Counted from the first letter of the stretch, positions 43,811-53,650 are shown. The stretch: DNA of 64,000 nt from Rhizobium mayense (GCF_030272705.1 NZ_JARFYM010000002.1:248001-312000), one strand, 5' to 3'. Notes: a model not told the origin generated them from the sequence alone. Translations and numbers: made by a program.

Positions 43811-44575
43811 TCACAAGACGGAGCGCAGAAACTCCTTGGTGCGATCTTCGTTCGGAGCACTGAAAATCGCTTCGGGCTTGCCCTCTTCGCAAATGCGACC
43901 CTTGTCGAAGAAGCAGACGCGATCGGACACCTCTCGCGCGAACCGCATTTCATGGGTCACCAGCAGCATCGTCAGATCGTGCTCGTGGGCAAGATCACGA
44001 ATGACGCCGAGCACTTCTCCCACGAGTTGCGGATCGAGCGCGGACGTCGGCTCGTCGAACAGCAACACGCGCGGGCGCATGGCAAGGGCGCGGGCTATGG
44101 CGACGCGCTGCTGCTGGCCGCCAGAAAGCTGACTTGGATAGTGATCCTTCTTCTCGGAAAGACCGACCATGCGCAAGAGCTCGATGGCGCGAGCCTCCGC
44201 TTCCGCCCGGCTCAATCCGAGCACGCGCGTCGGCGCCTCGACGATATTGCGCAGCACAGTCATATGCGGAAACAGATTGAAGCTCTGGAATACCATGCCG
44301 ACATGCGTGCGGATCTTGCGCAGATGTGCCTCGCTGGCGAGGAAGCGTCCGCGGCCGTTTTCCTCGTGGTAGGACATGCCGGCCAGATACAACGTGCCTT
44401 CCTGGAAAGGTTCGAGCGTCATCAGGATGCGCAGCACTGTCGATTTGCCCGAGCCCGACGGTCCAATCAAGGTCACCTTCTCGCCGGGTGCGACTTCGAA
44501 ACAGAAATCATCGAGCACGGTAAAGTTGCCATAGCGCTTGGTGACGTCGTGAAAGCGGATCAGGGATTCGGTCAT
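43811..44575 (-). CDS. ehuA: ectoine/hydroxyectoine ABC importer ATPase
   Basis: This 254-residue amino-acid-type ATPase has Walker [22 protein letters not shown]-loop [17 protein letters not shown], signature [20 protein letters not shown], Walker [15 protein letters not shown] and [20 protein letters not shown]. The ATG at 44575 overlaps the ehuD stop (ATGA). It drives uptake with EhuB, EhuC and EhuD. It is the last gene of the minus-strand operon. Confidence 0.92.
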   Translation of the reverse strand: MTESLIRFHDVTKRYGNFTVLDDFCFEVAPGEKVTLIGPSGSGKSTVLRILMTLEPFQEGTLYLAGMSYHEENGRGRFLASEAHLRKIRTHVGMVFQSFNLFPHMTVLRNIVEAPTRVLGLSRAEAEARAIELLRMVGLSEKKDHYPSQLSGGQQQRVAIARALAMRPRVLLFDEPTSALDPQLVGEVLGVIRDLAHEHDLTMLLVTHEMRFAREVSDRVCFFDKGRICEEGKPEAIFSAPNEDRTKEFLRSVL

Positions 44576-45264
44576 CTCAATGCAATTCCATGTTTCGGCA
44601 ACGCCTTCTCGAGCCAATGAATGGCCGCCGAGCAGACGAGCGTGAGGATGAGAAAGATCAGGCCAACCATAGACAGCGGCACCAGATATTCGAAAGTCCG
44701 GTCGCCGATGAGGTTGGCGAGGTTCAGCATGTCGACCACAGTGACGACAGACAGAACCGGTGTCTCCTTGAGCATGGAGACGAGATAGTTGCCCATGGCC
44801 GGGATGATGCGCGGGATTGCCTGTGGGATGATGATGTCCCAATAGGTCAGGCCGCGTCCCAAATTGAGCGCCGTCGCCGCTTCCCATTGGCCGCGCGGCA
44901 CGGCATCCAGGCCGCCACGATAAACCTCCGAGGTATAGGCCGAATATTGCAGGCCGAGTGCCAGCGCTCCGGTGAGAAAGGCCGGCAGGACGATCCCGTA
45001 GATCGGCAACACATAATACAAGAAGAAGAGCTGCACGAGCAGCGGTGTATCGCGCAGGAATTCAATAACCAGCGCCGTCGGCCAGGAGATCGCCGCGATG
45101 CTGCTGCGTCGCAGAAGCGCGAACACCAGCCCAAGAACCAGGGCGATCGCAAATCCAGCCGCCGCCGCCTCCAGCGTCACGATCAATCCGATGCCGAGAA
45201 TCGGCAGGATCGATAGTGCAAAGGAGAGCGTCGATGTGGTGTCCCAAGTGAAGCCATACATCAT
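44572..45264 (-). CDS. ehuD: ectoine/hydroxyectoine ABC importer permease
   Basis: This 230-residue permease of the HisM/polar amino-acid group has about five helices. The EAA loop reads [20 protein letters not shown] near residues 127-146, followed by [14 protein letters not shown]. Its start overlaps the ehuC stop and its stop overlaps ehuA, so the three are translated as a unit. Works as a heterodimer with EhuC. Confidence 0.92.
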   Translation of the reverse strand: MMYGFTWDTTSTLSFALSILPILGIGLIVTLEAAAAGFAIALVLGLVFALLRRSSIAAISWPTALVIEFLRDTPLLVQLFFLYYVLPIYGIVLPAFLTGALALGLQYSAYTSEVYRGGLDAVPRGQWEAATALNLGRGLTYWDIIIPQAIPRIIPAMGNYLVSMLKETPVLSVVTVVDMLNLANLIGDRTFEYLVPLSMVGLIFLILTLVCSAAIHWLEKALPKHGIALR

Positions 45265-45926
45265 GCCGGCGCCCTCCCCGGAAAGGCGGCGCCGCGACGA
45301 AAGATCGTCTCAAGCCAGCGCATGAAGGCAAAGAGGATAAGCGCCATGATGAAATATCCCATCAGCGTCAGTGAGTAGATCGTTACGCTGTCCAGGGTGA
45401 TGTTGCGCAACTGCTGCGCCTGGAACGTCAGGTCGCTGATCGAGATCAGCGACACCAGCGCCGTGTCCTTCAGGTTCTGGACAGCAAGGTTGCCGAATGG
45501 CGGCATCATCTCCACCACCGCCTGGGGCAGGATGATATGGAAGAGCGTCTGTCCGTGCCCGAAGTTCAGGGCGCGTGCCGCTTCATGCTGCGTGTCGGGA
45601 ACCGACTGTAGCGCACCACGCACCACTTCCGCGCCGTAGGCACCGATGTTCAACGCCAGGCCGACGACGCCCGTCGTGATTGGGTCGAATGATATTCCGA
45701 TCAGCGGCAGCGCATAATAAAGCCAGAAGAGCTGCACCAAGAGCGATGTGCCCCGGAATATTTCTATGTAGATCAGCGCGATCCAGGAAAGCAGGCGCCC
45801 GGCGGCGAACCTGGCAAGACCGGCCGCGAAAGCAAAGATCGCGCCGAGCAGCATCGATGTGACGGCGATGATCGCCGTCACCTCTGCGCCCTTCAGCAGC
45901 GCTGGAAGATAATGCGTCCAGCTCAT
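45261..45926 (-). CDS. ehuC: ectoine/hydroxyectoine ABC importer permease
   Basis: This 221-residue polar-amino-acid-type permease has EIFRGTSLLVQLFWLYYALP and the EAA loop QHEAARALNFGHGQTLFHII, then PQAVVEMMPPFGNLAV. I start at ATG 45926, preceded by GGAGG; upstream codons look non-coding. It lies 94 bases downstream of ehuB. Confidence 0.92.
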   Translation of the reverse strand: MSWTHYLPALLKGAEVTAIIAVTSMLLGAIFAFAAGLARFAAGRLLSWIALIYIEIFRGTSLLVQLFWLYYALPLIGISFDPITTGVVGLALNIGAYGAEVVRGALQSVPDTQHEAARALNFGHGQTLFHIILPQAVVEMMPPFGNLAVQNLKDTALVSLISISDLTFQAQQLRNITLDSVTIYSLTLMGYFIMALILFAFMRWLETIFRRGAAFPGRAPA

Positions 45927-46020
45927 GTCAGGGTTACCTCCGTCCGCAAGATGCAAGGGGGCAGATCGGCCCAACCCTTGCCCACAGGCAAGGACCAAGC
46001 CGATCCGGATATCGCCAGCC

Positions 46021-46878
46021 TCACTTGCCCGCGCACAGGTCTTCCGTGTTCTTGGTCCGCGCAGCCTCGACGCTTTCGGCGCTCAGTCCGTAAGACATCA
46101 GGATCTTCTTGTAGTCATCCGTCTTCTTGAAGGCGGCGAGCGCGGTGTTGAACGCCTTGTAGAGATCCTTGTCCTCGGGCCGGAAATCGAAACCGCCATA
46201 GCTTCTGACCGACTTGCCCTGAATGATCGGATCGGTGAAGGGAGCTGCCTGCTCGACATTCGTGCCGCCCTGAACCAGCTTGGCGACCGTCAGCTCCGTT
46301 GCTGCATAGGCATCGGCACGGCCGGTCTGGATGGTCGAGAGCGCGTCGGCGTTGGCCTGGATCATGACGATCTGAGAGTCCGGAATGCCGAGACCATGGA
46401 AGAAGTCGAGCTGATCGGCACCCGATACGATTGCCACCTTGAGAGACGGATCCTTCTTGATATCCTCATAGGAATGCAGCTTCTTCGGATTGCCCTTCGG
46501 CACCAGCAGACCTTCGCCGTAGCTTGAATTCGGCGTGGTGAACTGAACCTGCTTGCAACGCTCAGGCAGGATGTTCTGCTCGGCCGCAACGAAATCGAAG
46601 CGCTTGGCCTTCAGGCCGGGAATAAGCGATCCGAATGGCGTCACGGTCCAATCGACCTCCTTCACGCCCATCGACTTCAGGACGGCATTGGCAACATCAG
46701 GACCGATGCCCTTGGCCGCGCCGCTCTCGTCCATATAGCTGTAGGGGACCTCATTGGCGCTGGCGCCGCGGATATAACCATCCTTCTTGATCTGGTCGAT
46801 GCTGGTAGCATGGGCAGAAGCAGCTAGGCCGATGGTCAGGCCCATGGCGGCAAGGCTGCGGTAAAAATTCGATGTCAT
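46021..46878 (-). CDS. ehuB: ectoine/hydroxyectoine-binding protein
   Basis: This 285-residue SBP_bac_3 protein has signal peptide NFYRSLAAMGLTIGLAASAH, cleaved after AHA. The start of the mature part, YIRGASANEVPYSYMDESG, and FDFVAAEQNILPERCKQVQF resemble EhuB, in which aromatic side chains cage the cationic ring of ectoine. AGGAG lies eight bases before the ATG. It sits between the catabolic and permease genes, 103 bases after eutE. Confidence 0.92.
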   Translation of the reverse strand: MTSNFYRSLAAMGLTIGLAASAHATSIDQIKKDGYIRGASANEVPYSYMDESGAAKGIGPDVANAVLKSMGVKEVDWTVTPFGSLIPGLKAKRFDFVAAEQNILPERCKQVQFTTPNSSYGEGLLVPKGNPKKLHSYEDIKKDPSLKVAIVSGADQLDFFHGLGIPDSQIVMIQANADALSTIQTGRADAYAATELTVAKLVQGGTNVEQAAPFTDPIIQGKSVRSYGGFDFRPEDKDLYKAFNTALAAFKKTDDYKKILMSYGLSAESVEAARTKNTEDLCAGK

Positions 46879-46981
46879 CGTTCACTCCTCTGTGGTTGAA
46901 TTCCGTCATCGGCTGTCCGGTGTTCCGGATCTTTGCCGCAACGGGGTGGTGATCCGCGCCGCGCTACGGCGGCGCGGCAAT

Positions 46982-47998
46982 TCAGGTCCCGGCTGTCAGC
47001 GTTGCGACGACAGCCAGGCAATCTCCAGTCTTGATGAGACCGGGGAAATGACGTGCGGCAAGGATACCGTCCAGTGCTGCCCGATGCTCAAACGGTGCCG
47101 AGCCAGTGCGGCCGATTGGATGGACACGGGCAATGATTTCTCCGGCCGCAACCATGTCGCCTAGATCCTTCACGGGTTCGAAAAGACCATCCGTTTCGGC
47201 GAAGACGAAGCAATCGGAGGACGGCATATCGAGCCACTGCGTTGCTTCGGCCTCCGGCGCGCCGGCAACAATACCGGCCTGCTTCAAGACGTTCAGAACA
47301 CCACGCTTGGCAATGGAAGCCGTACGCGCTGATATGGTTCCACCGCCCGAAAGCTCGGTCGTCACAAAAACCTTGCCCATCTCCTCGGCGGTCGTGTCGT
47401 ACATGCCGACCGCATCGATCTCGATCATCCGCATGGAATAGGGCGCGGAGAACGCGGCAACGGCATCGAAACAAGCCTTTTCCTGCCGCTTATCCGGCAG
47501 CGCATGGGCTGCGGCATAGGGCAGGAAATCGAGCGTTTGGCCGCCGGAATGGAAGTCCAGCACGACATCGGCCAGCGGCAACAGGTAGCGGGTAAAATAA
47601 TCGGCGATTTTTTCCGTCGGGCCGCCGTCAGACCGGCCCGGAAAACTGCGATTGAGATTGCCCTTGTCGATCGGCGACGTGCGAGTACCCGCTCGGAAGG
47701 CGGGATAGTTCATCGCCGGGACGATGATGACCCTGCCCTTGATCTCTTCTGTCTTCAGAGTCCGGGCGAGATCGAAGAGCGCGACGGGCCCCTCATATTC
47801 ATCGCCATGGTTGGCACCGGTCAGAAGCGCCGTCGGCCCATCGCCGTTTTTGACGACGCAGATCGGGATCATGATCGAGCCCCAGGCGGAATCGTCGCGT
47901 GACCAGGGCAGGCGCAGGTGACCATGTTGGATGCCTTCACGATCGAAATCGACAGTCGGCGTTACGGGTGATGGGCGTGTGATCGTCATGCTGTTCAT
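46982..47998 (-). CDS. eutE: N-alpha-acetyl-diaminobutyrate deacetylase
   Basis: This 338-residue zinc deacylase of the succinylglutamate desuccinylase/aspartoacylase family (DoeB) removes the acetyl group from N-alpha-acetyl-L-2,4-diaminobutyrate. Zinc ligands lie in LTGANHGDEYEGPVALFDLA and VVLDFHSGGQTLDFLP, and the catalytic Glu is probably in VFVTTELSGGG. It follows eutD by 9 bases, and the two proteins are known to act as a complex in other species. Confidence 0.92.
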   Translation of the reverse strand: MNSMTITRPSPVTPTVDFDREGIQHGHLRLPWSRDDSAWGSIMIPICVVKNGDGPTALLTGANHGDEYEGPVALFDLARTLKTEEIKGRVIIVPAMNYPAFRAGTRTSPIDKGNLNRSFPGRSDGGPTEKIADYFTRYLLPLADVVLDFHSGGQTLDFLPYAAAHALPDKRQEKACFDAVAAFSAPYSMRMIEIDAVGMYDTTAEEMGKVFVTTELSGGGTISARTASIAKRGVLNVLKQAGIVAGAPEAEATQWLDMPSSDCFVFAETDGLFEPVKDLGDMVAAGEIIARVHPIGRTGSAPFEHRAALDGILAARHFPGLIKTGDCLAVVATLTAGT

Positions 47999-48007
47999 GT
48001 CCGGTGA

Positions 48008-49186
48008 TCACTTCACAACCAGTTTGCGGGGCACGTTGGACAGGCATTCGACGCCGGTCTGCGTGATCACGATGCTTTCGGTGATCTCCATACCCATGGT
48101 TTCTAGCCAGAGACCCGTCATGAAATGGAAGGTCATACCGGGCAGCAGTTCCGTGCGGTCGCCGGGGCGCAGGCTCATGGTCCGCTCACCCCAATCCGGC
48201 GGATAGGAGAGACCGATCGAGTAGCCGCTGCGGTTGTCCTTGACGATCCCGTATTTCTTCAACACCGCGAAGAAGGCATTGGCGATGTCCTCGCAGGCAT
48301 TGCCAGGTCTAGCGGCGGCAAGACCGGCCTCCATGCCTTCGAGCGTCGCCTTCTCGGCATCGAGGAAGGCTTGCGTCGGCTTGCCGAGGAAGACGGTTCG
48401 CGACAGCGGGCAGTGATAGCGGCGATAGCACCCTGCAATTTCGAAGAAGGTGCCCTCGCCGTCCTTCATCGGCTTGTCGTCCCAGGTCAGATGCGGCGCG
48501 GACGCATCGGCGCCCGAAGGCAACAAGGGAACGATCGCGGCATAGTCGCCACCGAAGCCATCTGCGCCACGGATGCCCGCGTCATAGATTTCAGCCACGA
48601 GATCGGATTTGCGAACGCCTGGCTCGACCTTTTCGACGATCCGCTTGTGCATAGCCTCGACGATGCGGCCAGCCTTGCGCATATAGTCCAGTTCGGTCGG
48701 GCTCTTGACAGCGCGCTGCCAGTTCACGAGCCCCTGGGCATCCTTGAAGCGTGCATTCGGCAGATGCTTGACCAATGAGGCATAGGCAGCCGCCGTAAAC
48801 CAGTAATTGTCCATTTCGACAGCGATCGAGGCATTGGCCCAGCCGCGCTCCTCGATGATCTTGGACAGCAGATCCATCGGGTGGCGCTCGTTCGACTGCA
48901 CATAGTGATCGGGATAGCCGATGATGTTGTCGTGGCTGAGATAAGCGGTGCGTTTCGCGCCGTTGGCATCCTGGCCGCGTCCATACCAGATCGGCTCGCC
49001 GGAGCCGGGCACCAGCACGCATTGATGCACATAGAAGGACCACCCGTCATAGCCCGTCAGCCAATGCATGTTGGACGGATCGGTCACGATGACGAGATCG
49101 ACGCCTGCCTGCTCCATGGCGCGCCGCGTCTTGGCAAGCCGCTCGGCATATTCGGAGCGGGTGAAATTGAGGGTCGGTTCGCTCAC
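48008..49186 (-). CDS. eutD: ectoine hydrolase (M24 peptidase-like)
   Basis: This 392-residue protein of the pita-bread fold (DoeA) opens the ectoine or hydroxyectoine ring to N-acetyl-diaminobutyrate. An N-terminal creatinase-like domain (1-155) precedes the catalytic domain. The two metal-binding Asp of true M24 peptidases are not evident: the matching segment reads FFEIAGCYRRYHCPLSRTV, with E249 and a Cys, which agrees with the metal-independent mechanism reported for EutD. It starts with GTG at 49186 after AGGAG and overlaps the eutC stop (GTGA). Confidence 0.92.
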   Translation of the reverse strand: MSEPTLNFTRSEYAERLAKTRRAMEQAGVDLVIVTDPSNMHWLTGYDGWSFYVHQCVLVPGSGEPIWYGRGQDANGAKRTAYLSHDNIIGYPDHYVQSNERHPMDLLSKIIEERGWANASIAVEMDNYWFTAAAYASLVKHLPNARFKDAQGLVNWQRAVKSPTELDYMRKAGRIVEAMHKRIVEKVEPGVRKSDLVAEIYDAGIRGADGFGGDYAAIVPLLPSGADASAPHLTWDDKPMKDGEGTFFEIAGCYRRYHCPLSRTVFLGKPTQAFLDAEKATLEGMEAGLAAARPGNACEDIANAFFAVLKKYGIVKDNRSGYSIGLSYPPDWGERTMSLRPGDRTELLPGMTFHFMTGLWLETMGMEITESIVITQTGVECLSNVPRKLVVK

Positions 49187-50199
49187 GCTGGGTCTCCTGA
49201 TGCTTTTGTCGTTTCAATTGCTTGTCCGGCGCCTGCCTGGACGGCGCGGCGATGGGCAAGCGTGGCAATGGCCGTGTCCTGGACGCCGGTGCCGGTCAGA
49301 TCGCAAAAGGTGATTGCTTCGTTTGACTGACGACCGGCCGCCTGGCCGCTGATGATGGCGCCGAGTTCGGGGAAAGCCGCGTCCGCGCTCACAAGTCCCG
49401 CGGCGATAGCATGATGCAATTCGCCGAGCCGGCGGGTCTGCTTCAGGCTGTCGGCGACATAGAGTGTGGCGCGCAGGATCGCTGCCGGATCGATCTCGTT
49501 CTTGTGCTCGGCATCCGAGCCCATGGCGGTGAGATGCTGGCCCGGCTCCAGCCAGGAGGCGTCGACAATCGGTCTGTCCGAAGGGGTGGTAGTAACGATG
49601 ATGTCGGCGCCGCCGCAGGCCTGGTGGGCGTCAGCCTCGGCCGAGACCGGGAAACCGAGCTCCGCCGTCAGCTCCCTGGCAACTTGTTTCGCCTTTTCCG
49701 TATCGCGTGCCCAGATACGGGCTGCCTCGATCGGCCGTACCAGAGTCAAAGCGCGAAGCTGCAAACGTGCCTGCATGCCGGCGCCGAAAATTGCCGCGAC
49801 CCGAGCGTCCGGGCGGGCAAGATGCTTTGCGGCAACGGCGCCGGCGGCGGCCGTTCGCACATCCGTCAGATAGCCGTTGTCGAGCAAAAGCGCCTCGACC
49901 AGGCCGGTATGCGCCGACAGCAGCATCATCAACCCGTTGGTGCTGGGCAGACCGATTGACGGATTGTTGAAAAAGCCCGGGCTTACCTTGATCGCGAAAC
50001 TGTCGAGATCCGGCACATAGGCCGTCTTGACATCGACTTCACCGCGATGAGCGGGAATATCCAGCCGCATGATCGGCGGCATCTCCACCGCCTTGGTCGC
50101 CAGGGCCGCAAAGGCTTGCTCGACGCAATCGACCGCATCCCCGTCAAGCTGCACGATTCTACGCAAATCGGTTTCCGTCAGCACAAGCACGCGCGCCAT
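49183..50199 (-). CDS. eutC: ornithine cyclodeaminase-like protein of ectoine catabolism
   Basis: This 338-residue member of the ornithine cyclodeaminase/mu-crystallin family has a Rossmann NAD motif, VAAIFGAGMQARLQLRALTL, near residue 135, the substrate-side MRLDIPAHRGEVDVKTAYVP and the conserved Lys/Arg region FAIKVSPGFFNNP. EutC is thought to act with EutA and EutB in converting 5-hydroxyectoine-derived material. The ATG at 50199 overlaps the eutB stop (TGATG). Confidence 0.9.
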   Translation of the reverse strand: MARVLVLTETDLRRIVQLDGDAVDCVEQAFAALATKAVEMPPIMRLDIPAHRGEVDVKTAYVPDLDSFAIKVSPGFFNNPSIGLPSTNGLMMLLSAHTGLVEALLLDNGYLTDVRTAAAGAVAAKHLARPDARVAAIFGAGMQARLQLRALTLVRPIEAARIWARDTEKAKQVARELTAELGFPVSAEADAHQACGGADIIVTTTPSDRPIVDASWLEPGQHLTAMGSDAEHKNEIDPAAILRATLYVADSLKQTRRLGELHHAIAAGLVSADAAFPELGAIISGQAAGRQSNEAITFCDLTGTGVQDTAIATLAHRRAVQAGAGQAIETTKASGDPA

Positions 50200-51182
50200 C
50201 ACGCCACTCCCGTCTTGATGTCGTCGACAATCTTGCGATGGACCGCCGGATCGATGTTGCCGCCGGACACGACGATGGCCGTCGGGCCTTCAGGCTTGAC
50301 CTTACCGGCAAGCAGCGCCGCGATACCGACCGCACCCGCCCCTTCGACGGTCTCGCCTTCGACCGTTGCCGCATGGCGGACGCCTGTTGCTAGTTCGTCC
50401 TCGGTGAGCAGGATCACATCGTCGAGAAGGTCGCGGCACATCGCAAATGTCAGGCGATTGTCGAGCCCGATGCCGCCGCCCAGCGAATCCGCCAGGGTTT
50501 CAATCTCGTCGACTTCAACGGGTGCGCCAGCGGCAAGGCTTGCTGCCATCGCTGCTCCCAGCTCCATCGATATGCCGATGACCCTGGCCTTTGGTCGCCT
50601 GCCTTTGATCGCAGCGGCAACGCCTGACGCCAATCCGCCACCCGACAGAGGCACGAGGACAAGCGCCACATCCCACGGGTCGTCCGCGATCTCGAGTCCG
50701 ATAGTTCCCTGGCCGGCGATCACGCGGGCATCGTCAAAGGGCGGCACGAAGCTCATGCCTTCTTCACTCACCAAGCGCTTGACTTCGCGCATGGCATCAT
50801 CCTGAGAACGGCCAACGATGCGGACATCGGCCCCAAGGCTGCGGATCGCCTCGACCTTGTTTGCAGGCACGAGCGCCGACAGGCAAATGGTCGCCCGCGC
50901 GCCCAATGCCTTGCCGGCATGGGCGACTGCTCTGCCGTGATTGCCCGTGGAGGCCGTTACCAATCCGCGAGAACGTTCCTCCTCGCTGAGACACAGGATC
51001 GCATTGGTGGCTCCGCGAAGCTTGAAGCTGCCGGTTGTCTGGTGATTTTCCAGCTTGAGAAACACGGGCGCGTCGGATTGAAGGGAAAGCGCCTGCGACC
51101 GCAGCAAGGGCGTGCGGAGAACGTGTCCGGCAATGCGCCGCCGTGCCTCTTCGATATCGGGCAATATCACCATTGCCGTCAT
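50199..51182 (-). CDS. eutB: threonine dehydratase-like enzyme of ectoine catabolism
   Basis: This 327-residue fold-type II PLP enzyme has the cofactor lysine in HQTTGSFKLRGATNAILCL, the substrate loop TASTGNHGRAVAHAGKALGA and the phosphate loop LVPLSGGGLASGVAAAIKG. In ectoine clusters EutB is assigned to steps specific to the hydroxylated compound. It is the first gene of the eight-gene minus-strand operon. The gene eutA that normally precedes it in Sinorhizobium is not present. A long inverted repeat lies 52-97 bases upstream of its ATG. Confidence 0.9.
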   Translation of the reverse strand: MTAMVILPDIEEARRRIAGHVLRTPLLRSQALSLQSDAPVFLKLENHQTTGSFKLRGATNAILCLSEEERSRGLVTASTGNHGRAVAHAGKALGARATICLSALVPANKVEAIRSLGADVRIVGRSQDDAMREVKRLVSEEGMSFVPPFDDARVIAGQGTIGLEIADDPWDVALVLVPLSGGGLASGVAAAIKGRRPKARVIGISMELGAAMAASLAAGAPVEVDEIETLADSLGGGIGLDNRLTFAMCRDLLDDVILLTEDELATGVRHAATVEGETVEGAGAVGIAALLAGKVKPEGPTAIVVSGGNIDPAVHRKIVDDIKTGVA

Positions 51183-51233
51183 CGCGCAGTCCGTTGCTTT
51201 GGAAGGGCTGTGACTGACGTCAGCACGATTTCA

Positions 51234-51279
51234 TGTCTCTTTCACGATTGATGTTCATGACATCAGCGTGAAAGAGACA
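51234..51279. promoter_or_regulatory. long nested inverted repeat upstream of eutB (candidate EnuR operator)
   Basis: TGTCTCTTTCACG and CGTGAAAGAGACA are perfect 13-base arms with a 20-base centre that itself contains TGATGT and ACATCA around TCATG (51249-51265). It lies 52-97 bases before the eutB ATG and should overlap the promoter of eutB-ehuA. EnuR or the AsnC protein are the obvious binders. Nothing else is recognisable in the gap 51183-51554 apart from this and the divergent AraC promoter. Confidence 0.7.
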
Positions 51280-51554
51280 AAAGATCATGTCAATCTGAAT
51301 ATTGTTTCATTACAATTTTGAGGTGCTTAATCGCGCGACACGACCCCTTCGGGGCGACCCGTTCGTGGGTTCGAGGCTAAATTTACTCAGTCGGGAAATG
51401 TGGATGACACGGGTTATCTGCTCTGCGCGCCGTTCGTTGACAAATTGTGCGTAGCCCTTGGCAAGGTTCTGCGAACCGTGAGAAAAACCGCAAGATCGGT
51501 CGAGCGCGTCATTCCGGCGTGCGCTTAGCTGGTGCTGCCACGGAGGACAAAACG

Positions 51555-52439
51555 ATGAAGGCGGCGCTTCAAAACTACCATGCCCGGATGCAGCGGGTGT
51601 TGGATCATATAGACCGGCATCTGGACGATGATCTGGACCTGGACGCGCTGAGCAGCGTCGCAGCCTACTCGAAATATCACTTACACCGGCAGTTCACAGC
51701 GACCTTCGGGCTATCCGTGTATCGCTATGTCCAGCTCGCCCGCATGAAGCGCGCATCCCGATGCCTGGCCTCGGACGACGCCCAAAGCGTCACGGACATA
51801 GCGATGGATGCCGGCTACGATGCGCCGGATGCTTTCGCCCGCGCCTTTCGGCAACGATTCGGGCAATCGCCTTCGTCGTTCCGGAAATCCCCCGATTGGG
51901 ATCCGTGGCTCTCGGCCTTCGGGCCGCTCGACAACGCGAGGAGCAAACTCATGCAGATTATATTTACCCACGACGACGTGACGATCCGCAACGTGCCTCC
52001 CACGCCAGTGGCGGTCATGGAGCATCGGGGCGACCGCGCGACGCTGGAGGCTACCTTCGAGCGGTTCCGCGCCTGGCGCAAGGCCGCCGGCCTATCGCCA
52101 GAGACCAGCCCCACCTTTACGGTCTTCCGTTCCGAAAGGACCCCCGCGGTCCCGGCCGACTACGCCATGGACCTGTGCATCGGGACTGACCAGCCGATCG
52201 CGCCGGACGACGCGCAGATGAAGGCCGGTATGATCCCCGGCGGACGTTGCGCGGTGCTGCGCTACCCCGGCAACACCCAAAATCTCGAGCCCGCCGCGCT
52301 CTTCCTCTATCGGGACTGGCTTCCGGCCAGCGGCGAGGAAGCACGCGACTTCCCGATCTATTGCCGGCGGCAGCTTTCTCTCATCCCGGAGGTGCCGGCA
52401 CATGAGGTGGTGGTCGAGCTGTTTCTGCCGCTAAAATAG
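51555..52439 (+). CDS. AraC-family regulator with GyrI-like effector domain
   Basis: This 294-residue regulator has two AraC helix-turn-helix motifs at the N terminus (DLDALSSVAAYSKYHLHRQF and SVTDIAMDAGYDAPDAFARA, about residues 25-108) and a C-terminal GyrI/Rob-like small-molecule-binding domain from about residue 135 (VTIRNVPPTPVAVMEHRGD, then YAMDLCIG). This order is that of Rob-like regulators, which bind drugs or other hydrophobics. GGAGG precedes ATG 51555. It is divergent from eutB, but its domain type makes a link with ectoine unlikely. Confidence 0.87.
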   Translation: MKAALQNYHARMQRVLDHIDRHLDDDLDLDALSSVAAYSKYHLHRQFTATFGLSVYRYVQLARMKRASRCLASDDAQSVTDIAMDAGYDAPDAFARAFRQRFGQSPSSFRKSPDWDPWLSAFGPLDNARSKLMQIIFTHDDVTIRNVPPTPVAVMEHRGDRATLEATFERFRAWRKAAGLSPETSPTFTVFRSERTPAVPADYAMDLCIGTDQPIAPDDAQMKAGMIPGGRCAVLRYPGNTQNLEPAALFLYRDWLPASGEEARDFPIYCRRQLSLIPEVPAHEVVVELFLPLK

Positions 52440-52577
52440 CGCCCTGCGACGGCGGCCAGTCCCTTCCGATTGCAGGAAACGGACAGGCCGCAATCCACCA
52501 AATCTCGGTCTTTGTGGGTTCGCGGCCTGGTTCAATTGCTCGGGTACGCTGCTGTATTGGTAACCCCGAGCGGCTCT

Positions 52578-52838
52578 TCAAGCAGCCTGGACAACTGCGT
52601 TCAGCGGGATTTCCACGTCGATTTCCAGGGTCGAGACGTGCTCGTTGCAATCCATCTTGACTTGCACCTTATCGCCCTCGAGCTGCACGTGCTTTGCTAT
52701 CACGCCAAGGATTTCCTCCCTCAGCAGCGACACCAGGTCCGAACCCGCCGACGAGCGTTCGTGGGCGAGAAGCACTTGCAAGCGTTCCCGCGCCGCCGGT
52801 GCGGTTCTTTGCTTGCCGAATAGACGAAAAATGTTCAT
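52578..52838 (-). CDS. minE: cell division topological specificity factor MinE
   Basis: This 86-residue protein has the anti-MinCD helix [16 protein letters not shown] at residues 16-31 and a topological-specificity domain with [20 protein letters not shown]. The N-terminal [10 protein letters not shown] is the membrane-targeting sequence. It overlaps the minD stop (ATGA). MinE drives pole-to-pole oscillation of MinCD and keeps Z-ring assembly at midcell. Confidence 0.95.
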   Translation of the reverse strand: MNIFRLFGKQRTAPAARERLQVLLAHERSSAGSDLVSLLREEILGVIAKHVQLEGDKVQVKMDCNEHVSTLEIDVEIPLNAVVQAA

Positions 52839-53650
52839 GCCGCCCTCCGTCCGAATATCTTGCCGAATATGTTCCGCCTTTCGCCAGGAATTGTGATCGG
52901 CAGAACCTCGCCGGTGAGCCTGCGAGCCGCATCGAAATAGGCCATCGCGGGTGCGCTGCGGGTATCGGCCAGCGTGACGGGGGCGCCGATATTGGAGGCG
53001 CGTAGAACATCCATGCTTTCAGGAATGATGCCGAGGAGCGGAATGGACAGAATCTCCAGCACATCGTCGACCTTGAGCATATCGCCCCGCTCTGCGCGGG
53101 TAGCGTCGTAGCGGGTCAGGAGCAGGTGCTTCTCGATCCGCTCGCCGCGCTCGGCCTTGGCGGTCTTGGCATCCAGCAGGCCAATGATCCGGTCCGAGTC
53201 GCGCACCGACGAGACTTCCGGGTTGGTGACGACCACCGCCGTGTCGGCGTGGCGCATGGCCAGGGTGGCGCCGCGTTCGATGCCTGCGGGGCTGTCGCAG
53301 ATGATCCAATCGAAATGCTGCTTCAAGTCGTTTATGACGCGCTCGACACCCTCAGGCGTTAAATTATCCTTGTCCCGGGTTTGCGAGGCCGGTAGCAAGA
53401 ACAGCGTCTCCAGCCTTTTGTCGCGGATTAGCGCCTGGGGGAGCTTGGCGTCGCCATGTATGACATTGATCAGGTCGTAGACGACCCTCCGCTCCGCGCC
53501 CATGACAAGGTCCAGATTCCGCAGCCCGACGTCAAAATCGACGACGACGACTTTATCATTTCTCTGCGCCAGGGCCGCTCCGAGTGCGGCAGTCGAAGTC
53601 GTCTTGCCAACCCCGCCCTTGCCTGACGTGACTACGATGACTTTCCCCAT
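52835..53650 (-). CDS. minD: septum site-determining ATPase MinD
   Basis: This 271-residue deviant Walker ATPase has [20 protein letters not shown] at the N terminus, with the signature Lys, [20 protein letters not shown] and switch [22 protein letters not shown]. The C-terminal amphipathic helix [11 protein letters not shown] is the membrane anchor. AGGAG precedes the ATG, 32 bases after minC. It recruits MinC to the membrane. Confidence 0.95.
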   Translation of the reverse strand: MGKVIVVTSGKGGVGKTTSTAALGAALAQRNDKVVVVDFDVGLRNLDLVMGAERRVVYDLINVIHGDAKLPQALIRDKRLETLFLLPASQTRDKDNLTPEGVERVINDLKQHFDWIICDSPAGIERGATLAMRHADTAVVVTNPEVSSVRDSDRIIGLLDAKTAKAERGERIEKHLLLTRYDATRAERGDMLKVDDVLEILSIPLLGIIPESMDVLRASNIGAPVTLADTRSAPAMAYFDAARRLTGEVLPITIPGERRNIFGKIFGRRAA

